Below, piece after piece: positions 1-5,570 of a stretch of 5,570 bases of DNA (positions are counted from its first letter, which is position 1; the number at the start of each line of letters is the position of its first letter). Source of the DNA: Caldithrix sp. (GTDB lineage Bacteria; Zhuqueibacterota; Zhuqueibacteria; Oceanimicrobiales; Oceanimicrobiaceae). The DNA is taken from NCBI GenBank assembly GCA_004357015.1, contig SMXE01000256.1, positions 1 through 5,570 of the forward strand, given 5' to 3'. Under the pieces are notes generated by a model, which searched no databases, was not told the DNA's origin, and saw only the letters and a list, made by a program, of their open reading frames with translations. Both the position numbers and the translations under genes were made by a program.

Positions 1-413
1 GAATCACCCGCAACGTCAAGCTGCCCGACGAGCTTTTGACGCACATTTCTTTGCCGGAGGCATCTCAGAATCTGAACGCAGCCTACAAGAAACTGCGCGT
101 TCGGGATTCCATGGACTACCCGGTCATGGGCACGGCTGTGGCCTTGCGGTTGACTGAAAAGACCATCGATGAAATTCAAATCGCCATCACCGGCACAGGC
201 ACAACGCCTTTCATTTACGATGAGATAACCGCGCAATTCAAAGGTGACACGCTGACGCCGGAGCTCATTGTGCAAATCAGCAACGAAGTCATGGAAGAAG
301 TACAGCCCTACCGCAACGTCCACTTTTCGCCACAGTACCGCAAAGCCATGGTCGGCGTCTATTTACAGCGGCTTCTGACCGACTTGTCCAAGCCAAAAAC
401 CGCCACGAACTGA
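1..413 (+). CDS. FAD-binding (medium) subunit of a molybdenum hydroxylase, C-terminal part, 5' truncated
   Basis: The reading frame is open from base 3 (first complete codon ATC) to the TGA at 411-413, so 136 C-terminal residues of a gene that begins left of the window are visible. The sequence resembles the C-terminal domain of the FAD subunit of xanthine dehydrogenase/CO dehydrogenase-type enzymes (CO_deh_flav_C fold): an ELLTHISLP strand, then KLRVRDSMDYPVMGTAVAL, a TGTGTTPF turn, and a terminal helix YRKAMVGVYLQRLL. In this family the subunit carries electrons through FAD between the Fe-S subunit and the outside acceptor, in the cytoplasm. The RDSMDYP stretch reminds me of 4-hydroxybenzoyl-CoA reductase beta chains, but the N-terminal FAD-binding half and any Fe-S insert are outside the window, so the substrate is undetermined. 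A TTG at 36 in the same frame is internal, not the start. The next gene begins 20-35 bases downstream, suggesting co-transcription. Confidence 0.8.
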   Translation, partial: ITRNVKLPDELLTHISLPEASQNLNAAYKKLRVRDSMDYPVMGTAVALRLTEKTIDEIQIAITGTGTTPFIYDEITAQFKGDTLTPELIVQISNEVMEEVQPYRNVHFSPQYRKAMVGVYLQRLLTDLSKPKTATN

Positions 414-448
414 GCAATTCAAAACGGGACGTCATGGGGAAAGAAAAG

Positions 449-1477
449 ATGACAGCCGTCGTGATTTACGAACACGGCGGCGTGGAGAAGTTGCGCTTCG
501 AGGAGATGCCGGTTCCGGAGATTGCTCCGGACGAAGTCCTTGTGCAGGTTAAAGCTGCCGCCTTAAACCATCTCGATTTGTGGCTCCGTCAAGGCTGGCC
601 TGGCTTGAAATTGGAAATGCCGCACATTTTGGGCGCGGACGCCGCGGGTGTGGTGGTTGCATGTGGTCCTCTGGTAGACAACGTTGAAGTTGGTGACGAA
701 GTGCTGCTGGCACCCGGCTGGAGCGCGTGCCATACGTGCTCGCATTGCCTTGCCGGCGATGACAATCTGTGCAGCGGCTACAGGATTCTCGGTGAGAGCA
801 CGCAGGGCGCTTACACGGAGTTCGTCAAGGCGCCGGCGGAGAATGCCTTTCCGATTCCACCAGGCTTGAGCTTCGAAGAGGCTGCGGCTATCCCGCTGGT
901 TTTTCTGACCGCCTGGAACATGCTGGTACACCAGGCGCAGGTCAGACCCGGGGAAGATGTCCTGGTCCTGGCTGCCGGCAGCGGCGTTGGCAGCGCTGGC
1001 ATTCAAATCGCAAAGCTGTTCGGCGCACGGGTGATCGCCACAGCAAGCACCGCAGCCAAACTCTCGAAAGCCAAAGAGCTTGGTGCGGATGAAATCATCA
1101 ACTACGCCGAAAAAGATTTCCTTGAAGAGTTGAAGAAGTTAACCAACAAAGCGGGTGTCGATGTCGTGTTCGAGCACGTCGGTAAAGCGACGTGGGAGAA
1201 AAGCATTCGTGCGCTGAAGAAGGGCGGCAGGCTGGTCACCTGCGGCGCGACCACAGGATACGACCCAACCCTGGACCTGCGTCATGTTTTCTTCAGAAAC
1301 CTCAGAATTTACGGCAACTTCATGGGACGCAAGGCCGGCCTGAGGGAGGCTTTGAGATTTTTTCCAGATAAACTGAAGCCGGTTATGGATACGGCTTATC
1401 CCCTCAAAGATGCTGCCAAAGCACATGCACGACTGATGAATCGTGAGCAATTCGGTAAGGTGATTTTGAACCCGTGA
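449..1477 (+). CDS. MDR-superfamily zinc-binding dehydrogenase (alcohol dehydrogenase / quinone oxidoreductase-like)
   Basis: A medium-chain dehydrogenase/reductase of about 342 residues, the usual family length. Numbered from the upstream ATG at 434 (347 aa), it has an N-terminal GroES-like catalytic domain (about 30-140) and a Rossmann domain with AAGSGVGS at 180-187, which binds NAD(P)H. A structural-zinc lobe is intact: C99, C102, C105, C113 (C-x2-C-x2-C-x7-C). The catalytic-zinc ligands of classical alcohol dehydrogenases are absent: N45 stands where Cys is expected and A68-D69 where His-Glu is expected. It is therefore likely a zinc-lobe-bearing, quinone-reductase-like oxidoreductase acting on carbonyls or activated alkenes; the substrate is unknown. 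I prefer the ATG at 449, because relatives I recall begin MKAVVIxEHGG (here MTAVVIYEHGG) and GGGGA at 436-440 sits 8 bases before it. The ATG at 434 is the alternative. It follows the molybdenum hydroxylase subunit closely, so the two may share a transcript. A 6-hydroxycyclohexenecarbonyl-CoA dehydrogenase role is possible but unsupported. Confidence 0.88.
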   Translation: MTAVVIYEHGGVEKLRFEEMPVPEIAPDEVLVQVKAAALNHLDLWLRQGWPGLKLEMPHILGADAAGVVVACGPLVDNVEVGDEVLLAPGWSACHTCSHCLAGDDNLCSGYRILGESTQGAYTEFVKAPAENAFPIPPGLSFEEAAAIPLVFLTAWNMLVHQAQVRPGEDVLVLAAGSGVGSAGIQIAKLFGARVIATASTAAKLSKAKELGADEIINYAEKDFLEELKKLTNKAGVDVVFEHVGKATWEKSIRALKKGGRLVTCGATTGYDPTLDLRHVFFRNLRIYGNFMGRKAGLREALRFFPDKLKPVMDTAYPLKDAAKAHARLMNREQFGKVILNP

Positions 1478-1717
1478 ATGGGACGGTGCGAAAGGAAATC
1501 TAACAGGATTTGCAGGGTGAACGGGATTGAGGATGCAATTATTGTGGAATTGAAATCTGTCAGACAACTTGCAAAAGCTCACGAAGTTCAGCTTGTCAAT
1601 TACCTGACTGCCACAGGCAAGGATGTTGGTTTGCTTTTCAATTTCGGCGAAACTCGCGTCGGGTTAGACGAAAAGTCAGAGAGTTGCCTCGATCCACTTA
1701 TGATGTTCATCCTGTAA
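1478..1717 (+). pseudogene. N-terminally truncated remnant of a GxxExxY-family (PD-(D/E)XK nuclease-like) protein
   Basis: An open frame of 79 codons starts on the base after the preceding stop. From residue 18 it matches the C-terminal half of GxxExxY-family proteins as I know them: EDAIIVELKSV, then HEVQLVNYL and TGKDVGLLFNFG. Intact members have about 120-130 residues. The N-terminal half, with the GxxExxY signature and the Asp of the nuclease-like core, is missing, and there is no room for it between 1477 and 1529. The ExK pair (E24, K26) survives. Residues 1-17 are only the translation of a degenerate repeat (RKSNRICRVNG) directly abutting the homologous part. At the C-end the last ten residues look unrelated; another frame from about 1668 reads KVRELP and later HPVSKSRQK, more like the repeat-encoded tails of this family, so a frameshift is possible. 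I regard it as a decayed, probably non-functional fragment. The function of intact members is not established. Confidence 0.65.
1494..1528 (+). repeat. Degenerate ACAGGATT-type repeat, left arm of an imperfect inverted pair
   Basis: Several decayed copies of an ACAGGATT-like unit follow each other (ACAGGATTTGC, AGGGTGAAC, GGGATT). The segment 1503-1522 is the imperfect reverse complement of 1705-1729: after a 4-base gap it pairs GTTCAyCCTG and AAATCCyGT. It ends exactly where GxxExxY homology begins (1529). Similar repeats, translating as NPVNPV on the other strand, commonly accompany GxxExxY genes in my recollection. Confidence 0.55.
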
Positions 1718-1735
1718 GTAAATCCCGTCAAAAAA
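1701..1735 (-). repeat. Degenerate ACAGGATT-type repeat, right arm of the inverted pair
   Basis: Read on the minus strand this is a run of A/T-rich bases then GACGGGATTTACTTACAGG and a GATGAAC block, the same repeat type as 1494-1528 but inverted. It differs from the left arm by two substitutions in the matched blocks and a 4-base insertion (AAGT, within 1715-1720). Together the two arms enclose the truncated GxxExxY remnant, and the right arm ends 20 bases before the hbd start codon. Confidence 0.5.
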
Positions 1736-1754
1736 ATGGATGCACTGATTCGTC

Positions 1755-2615
1755 ATGAAAGAAATCAAAACAATTGCAGTCATCGGCGCCGGTATCATGG
1801 GGCGAGGCATTGCGCACGTGGCCGCGCTTGGGGGTTACCGCACTGTTCTGCAGGACATTTCCAACGAAGTGCTTGCGGCAGCGATGACCGCGGTCGAAAC
1901 AAATCTCCGGAAAGCGGTTGACCGAAACCTCCTGGCTCAGCCCGATGCGGAACGCGCTCTGTCACGTCTGACGACCGAAGCGGATTTTGCGCAAGCAGTT
2001 GCAGGGGCTGACCTGGCCATCGAGGCTGTCCCGGAAAGGATCGAACTGAAAACAGAGGTGTTCGTAAAGCTTGATGAATTTTGCGGCGATCAGACAATTT
2101 TTGCAACCAATACTTCTTCATTGAGCGTCACAGAAATAGCCGCGGTTGTCAGCAGGCCGCAGAACGTTGTCGGCATGCACTTTTTCAACCCCGTGCACAA
2201 GATGAAATTAGTCGAGATCGTGCGCGGGTTGGAAAGCAGCGAAACGACCATTCAATGTACCCGTGAGGTCGCACAGAAGATGGGCAAAGAGACAGTGACC
2301 ATCAAGGAGTCACCTGGCTTTATCACCAGCCGCATCAACGCCATGATCGGCAACGAGGCGTTTTATATGCTGCAGGAGGGCATCGCGACAGCGGAGGAGA
2401 TCGATAAAGCGCTGAAGCTTGGGCTGAATCACCCGATGGGGCCATTCGAAATGGTTGACCTGGTTGGGCTAGACACGCGGTTGAGCATTCTCAGGTTTTT
2501 GCACAAAACATTGGGAGAGAAATACCGGCCGTGTCCGCTTATGGAGCAGTACGTAAAAGCAGGCAGACTTGGACGCAAAACCGGCAAGGGTGTCTTTGAT
2601 TACAAGAAAGAATGA
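1755..2615 (+). CDS. hbd: 3-hydroxyacyl-CoA (3-hydroxybutyryl-CoA) dehydrogenase
   Basis: A 286-residue protein, the full length of single-domain-pair 3-hydroxyacyl-CoA dehydrogenases, which oxidise (S)-3-hydroxyacyl-CoA to 3-oxoacyl-CoA (or the reverse) in beta-oxidation or butyrate-type pathways in the cytoplasm. The N-terminal Rossmann domain has GAGIMG at 11-16 and D34 at the end of the second strand, favouring NAD over NADP. EAVPE is at 90-94, NTSSL at 119-123, and the catalytic dyad is H142 (in HFFNP) with E154. The C-terminal domain has PGFITSR (187-193), NHPMGPFEMVDLVGLD and the final GRKTGKGVFDY. At 192 a Ser replaces the Asn of PGFxxNR found in the mammalian and clostridial enzymes. 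ATG 1755 is the only start available after an in-frame stop at 1746-1748; no convincing Shine-Dalgarno lies at normal distance. The adjacent MDR dehydrogenase and molybdenum hydroxylase subunit fit an acyl-CoA or aromatic degradation setting, but a fatty acid role is equally possible. Confidence 0.93.
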   Translation: MKEIKTIAVIGAGIMGRGIAHVAALGGYRTVLQDISNEVLAAAMTAVETNLRKAVDRNLLAQPDAERALSRLTTEADFAQAVAGADLAIEAVPERIELKTEVFVKLDEFCGDQTIFATNTSSLSVTEIAAVVSRPQNVVGMHFFNPVHKMKLVEIVRGLESSETTIQCTREVAQKMGKETVTIKESPGFITSRINAMIGNEAFYMLQEGIATAEEIDKALKLGLNHPMGPFEMVDLVGLDTRLSILRFLHKTLGEKYRPCPLMEQYVKAGRLGRKTGKGVFDYKKE

Positions 2616-2642
2616 ATCGTCGTAGAACTGCCGAAAAAGCAC

Positions 2643-2671
2643 TTGAAACTTGCCGTTATTTTCTTTATACT
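2643..2671 (+). promoter_or_regulatory. Candidate sigma70-type promoter for the leuC-like gene
   Basis: TTGAAA at 2643-2648 and TATACT at 2666-2671 each match the -35 and -10 consensus in five of six positions and are separated by exactly 17 bases. Initiation would fall near 2678, giving a leader of about 37 bases before the ATG at 2715. It lies in the 99-base gap after hbd. If the host uses a Bacteroidota-type housekeeping sigma factor, this match would mean less. Confidence 0.5.
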
Positions 2672-2700
2672 TCACCCATATTGTACACCAGACCTTTCAC

Positions 2701-2705
2701 AGGAG
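2701..2705 (+). promoter_or_regulatory. Ribosome binding site that sets the leuC start
   Basis: AGGAG lies nine bases before the ATG at 2715. It decides against a longer in-frame start at 2643, whose extra 24 residues (beginning MKLAVIFFILHPYC) are not part of the family and overlap the promoter candidate. Confidence 0.75.
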
Positions 2706-2714
2706 AATGAGCCC

Positions 2715-3989
2715 ATGGGAATGACTCTGACAGAAAAGATTCTGGCAAATCGTGCCGGCCTCAAGGAGGTTAAGCCGGGCGATCTGATTATTGCCAAGAT
2801 CGATATAGCGATGGCGACAGATATTTCTTCGCCGTTGACCATAAAAGTTTTTAAGGAAATGGGTGGGGAACGGGTGTTTGACACCGAAAAAGTGCCACTC
2901 GTCCACGACCATCTGGTACCGGCCAAGGATATTCAATCGGCTGAGTTTTCGAAGATGATGCGCAATTTCGCCCAAGAGCAGGGGATCAAATATTACTACG
3001 AGGTTGGACGGTCCGGGATTTCGCACCAGTTGCTGCCGGAGCAGGGGCTGATTTGTCCCGGAGATGTGGTGCTTGGCGCCGATTCCCACAGCACAACCTA
3101 TGGCGGGCTCGGTTGTTTTGCCACTGGCGTGGGCAGCACGGACATGGCGGCTGCCTGGGTGTTGGGCGAGACCTGGCTGCGTGTGCCGGAATCGATCAAG
3201 ATCAGATTCAGTGGCAAGTTGCCGGAATGGGTGTGCGGCAAAGATATGATGCTGCTGGTCTGCCGCGACCTTGGCCTCGAGGGCGGCACTTACCGGGCGC
3301 TTGAGTTCGGCGGCCAGACCATTACCGACATGCCGATGTACGACCGTTTCGTGTTCGCCAACATGACCATCGAATGCGGCGGCAAGAACGGCGTCGTGTT
3401 CCCGGACGATACCACGCGTGAATACCTTAAAGGGCGTGCTGTGAGGCCCGAAGCGGAGTGGAAGTTTTTCGAGCCGGATGAAGATGCGATTTATTGTCAG
3501 GAGCTTAACTATGATGTGAGCGATCTTGAGCCCATGGTGGCGCAACCGAATTTGCCGGGCAACGTGGTGCCCGTATCAGAAAGCGAACGCGTGCCGGTGG
3601 ACCAGGTTTATATCGGCTCGTGCACCAACGGCAAGATTGAAGATTTACGCATTGCCGCGCAGGTGATCAAAGGCAAGAAGGTTCATGCCAAGACCCGCAT
3701 GGTGGTGGTGCCTGCCACGGAGCAGATCTACCATGAGATGCTCACCGAAGGGCTGGCGGAAATTTTTCATGCAGCGGGGGCCTCTATCGGACCGCCAACT
3801 TGTGGCGCTTGTTTCGGCGCGCACATGGGCGTGATGGGCGAGAACGAAGTAGGTGTTTTTACCACCAATAGAAATTTTGTCGGCAGAAACGGACACACTT
3901 CTGCGCAGGTCTACCTGGTCAGCCCGGCGGTGGCGGCAGCGACCGCAGTGCTCGGTGTGCTGGCTGACCCGAGGGAAGTGCTGAATTAG
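2715..3989 (+). CDS. leuC: 3-isopropylmalate dehydratase / homoaconitase large subunit (aconitase superfamily)
   Basis: A 424-residue large subunit of the short bacterial/archaeal LeuC-HacA type (about 420 aa; the E. coli-type LeuC is longer). The family isomerises 2-isopropylmalate to 3-isopropylmalate in leucine synthesis, or homocitrate to homoisocitrate, using a [4Fe-4S] cluster and a separate small subunit. Visible marks: DSHSTTYGGLG with D123-S124-H125; cluster cysteines C303 (GSCTNGKIEDLR), C363 and C366 (PTCGACFG), with the 60-residue and CxxC spacing of the family; FTTNRNFVGRNGH and YLVSPAVAAATA near the C-terminus. The start is set by AGGAG at 2701-2705, and the second-choice ATG is 2721. 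It has its own promoter candidate and stands alone: no small-subunit gene follows, only a 395-base gap. Substrate choice between isopropylmalate, homocitrate or another hydroxyacid lies partly in the missing partner, so the symbol is a family label. Confidence 0.9.
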   Translation: MGMTLTEKILANRAGLKEVKPGDLIIAKIDIAMATDISSPLTIKVFKEMGGERVFDTEKVPLVHDHLVPAKDIQSAEFSKMMRNFAQEQGIKYYYEVGRSGISHQLLPEQGLICPGDVVLGADSHSTTYGGLGCFATGVGSTDMAAAWVLGETWLRVPESIKIRFSGKLPEWVCGKDMMLLVCRDLGLEGGTYRALEFGGQTITDMPMYDRFVFANMTIECGGKNGVVFPDDTTREYLKGRAVRPEAEWKFFEPDEDAIYCQELNYDVSDLEPMVAQPNLPGNVVPVSESERVPVDQVYIGSCTNGKIEDLRIAAQVIKGKKVHAKTRMVVVPATEQIYHEMLTEGLAEIFHAAGASIGPPTCGACFGAHMGVMGENEVGVFTTNRNFVGRNGHTSAQVYLVSPAVAAATAVLGVLADPREVLN

Positions 3990-4018
3990 AGTTCATCCGG
4001 GAGCAGCCCGATAGTGCT

Positions 4019-4044
4019 ATTCCCGCGATCTTTTGAGCGGGAAT
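4019..4044. repeat. REP-like palindrome ATTCCCGC/GCGGGAAT
   Basis: ATTCCCGC (4019-4026) and GCGGGAAT (4037-4044) are perfect reverse complements around a 10-base loop. ATTCCC...GGGAAT palindromes are a widespread intergenic repeat type (for example the neisserial dRS3 pattern). It lies 30 bases after the leuC stop and could also stabilise the mRNA end, but no T-run follows, so I do not call it an intrinsic terminator. Confidence 0.6.
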
Positions 4045-4080
4045 CCATGCTCAATACAAATGCATTCCGGCTTCAAGATT

Positions 4081-4247
4081 GAAATGACAAGAAAATTCTG
4101 CCTTTCCGGATGGACACTAATTAGAGTTCGAGGGGATCGCACCCTTCGATACGCTGATTTGGAAAACGAAATCGCTACTCCGGATGCTAGTCTGAAGCGT
4201 TCGTAAGAGGTCAATTCCTTCAGCGACATGGGCCTAATTGTCATTTC
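4081..4247. repeat. Inverted pair GAAATGACAA ... TTGTCATTTC
   Basis: GAAATGACAA at 4081-4090 is the exact reverse complement of TTGTCATTTC at 4238-4247, 147 bases apart. These are the outer ends of a TTGTCATTTCGAG...GAGAAATCT repeat type that I recall as common between genes in Bacteroidota-like genomes. Here the two ends point inward-outward around 147 bases of unrelated sequence. Confidence 0.5.
4128..4149. repeat. Stem-loop TCGAGGGG / CCCTTCGA
   Basis: Arms at 4128-4135 and 4142-4149 pair over eight positions, with one G-T opposition (G-U in RNA), around a six-base loop (ATCGCA). It lies inside the mosaic gap and has no following T-run. It may be a repeat piece or an RNA structure; function unknown. 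Confidence 0.4.
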
Positions 4248-4311
4248 GAGCCTGTTTTTTTAGACGAGAAATCTGCCATTCTGCCGAGTTGGGTAGCTTC
4301 ACAAATTTCTC
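4238..4311. repeat. TTGTCATTTCGAG...GAGAAATCT repeat element, partly degraded
   Basis: TTGTCATTTCGAG at 4238-4250 is followed by a T-run and CGAGAAATCTG at 4265-4275, then by the reverse complement half ATTTCTC at 4305-4311. The GAGAAAT (4266-4272) and ATTTCTC (4305-4311) arms pair perfectly and CAAATTTCTC matches the longer arm in 9 of 10. The expected right end (CGAAATGACA) is not present after 4311, so the doublet looks incomplete. Confidence 0.45.
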
Positions 4312-4384
4312 ACCCCGGATTACCGCATACGTTTGAGTCGATGAAACACAATCTCAAAAGACCAGAAAGGATTTCGGCAACTCA

Positions 4385-5570
<1,186 letters not shown>

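Larger units (their letters stand above)
3990..4384. other. 395-base intergenic gap with mosaic of short palindromic repeats, no credible gene
   Basis: No open frame here looks like a protein. A 75-codon frame on the minus strand (4017-4244) is mostly translation of repeat sequence. The region contains an 8-bp hairpin at 4019-4044, a stem-loop at 4128-4149, a 10-bp inverted pair (4081-4090 with 4238-4247), and a 7-bp inverted pair (4266-4272 with 4305-4311). TCCGGATG also occurs twice directly (4105-4112 and 4179-4186). No clear promoter for the downstream gene was seen; TTGTCA at 4238-4243 lacks a proper -10 at 17 bases. Confidence 0.7.

Noticed and set aside
36..413. Complete small gene starting at TTG 36
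   Set aside because: The frame is open to the window edge and the upstream residues (RNVKLPDEL) continue the family domain, so the gene is truncated by the window, not short.
563..1006. 147-codon minus-strand frame opposite the MDR dehydrogenase
   Set aside because: It lies fully opposite the zinc lobe and Rossmann motifs of a clear gene, with no recognisable domain.
1478..1754. CRISPR-like or tandem repeat array from the ACAGGATT units
   Set aside because: Units are degenerate, only a few per arm, with no regular spacers.
2643..2714. N-terminal extension of leuC from an ATG at 2643, with a hydrophobic MKLAVIFFIL start resembling a signal peptide
   Set aside because: The aconitase family is cytoplasmic and lacks such an extension. 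AGGAG at 2701-2705 points to ATG 2715, and the extension covers a TTGAAA-N17-TATACT promoter candidate.
2697..3545. 282-codon minus-strand frame opposite leuC
   Set aside because: It is antisense to a gene with clear conserved catalytic motifs, and its His-rich translation resembles no protein family. It is a compositional shadow.
4019..4044. Intrinsic terminator of leuC
   Set aside because: The stem is good but no T-run follows on the + strand, and the loop is long; it fits a REP-like repeat better.
4017..4244. 75-codon minus-strand frame in the gap after leuC
   Set aside because: Its C-terminal residues are the translation of the ATTCCCGC palindrome and its N-terminus runs into the TTGTCATTTC repeat; no family resemblance and no ribosome site seen.
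4238..4266. Promoter for ypdA using TTGTCA at 4238 as -35
   Set aside because: At 17 bases the -10 would be TAGACG, only three matches to consensus, and TTGTCA is part of the repeat.

Overview
The window holds five protein-coding genes that are complete or cut by its edges on the catabolic/central-metabolism side, plus a redox pair, all on the + strand and densely packed except for two repeat-bearing gaps. Composition is balanced, about 50-55% GC by eye. No single marker fixes the taxon. A YpdA-type reductase with GPIG in place of GPCG, a GxxExxY-family remnant flanked by degenerate ACAGGATT-type repeats, and a TTGTCATTTCGAG-type intergenic repeat together recall uncultivated members of the Bacteroidota/Chlorobiota/Calditrichota/KSB1 side of the tree. 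That placement is an inference from pattern memory, not a demonstrated assignment.

Left block (1-2615): the C-terminal end of the FAD-binding subunit of a molybdenum hydroxylase (xanthine dehydrogenase / 4-hydroxybenzoyl-CoA reductase type) is followed after about 35 bases by an MDR-superfamily dehydrogenase. Next comes a short truncated GxxExxY-family pseudogene enclosed by inverted copies of a degenerate repeat, and then a complete 3-hydroxyacyl-CoA dehydrogenase (hbd type). The hydroxylase subunit, MDR oxidoreductase and hydroxyacyl-CoA dehydrogenase could belong to an aromatic or fatty acyl-CoA degradation cluster extending to the left, but the specific substrates cannot be read from this window.

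Middle (2616-4384): a good sigma70-like promoter candidate and a strong Shine-Dalgarno precede a leuC/homoaconitase-type large subunit. No small subunit (leuD) follows. Instead there are 395 bases without a credible gene, filled with several short palindromic, REP-like repeat pieces.

Right block (4385-5570): a YpdA-family FAD/NAD(P)H oxidoreductase (GTG start) overlaps by 17 bases the start of a dihydrolipoamide dehydrogenase that runs off the window. The overlap suggests a translationally coupled redox operon. The YpdA protein lacks the cysteine that is the reported active residue of staphylococcal YpdA, so its usual label 'bacillithiol disulfide reductase' is doubtful here.

I did not find CRISPR arrays, tRNA or rRNA genes, or an intact mobile element. 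The most unusual items are the repeat-bounded GxxExxY remnant, the mosaic repeat gap and the Cys-less YpdA; none of them amounts to a demonstrated new system.
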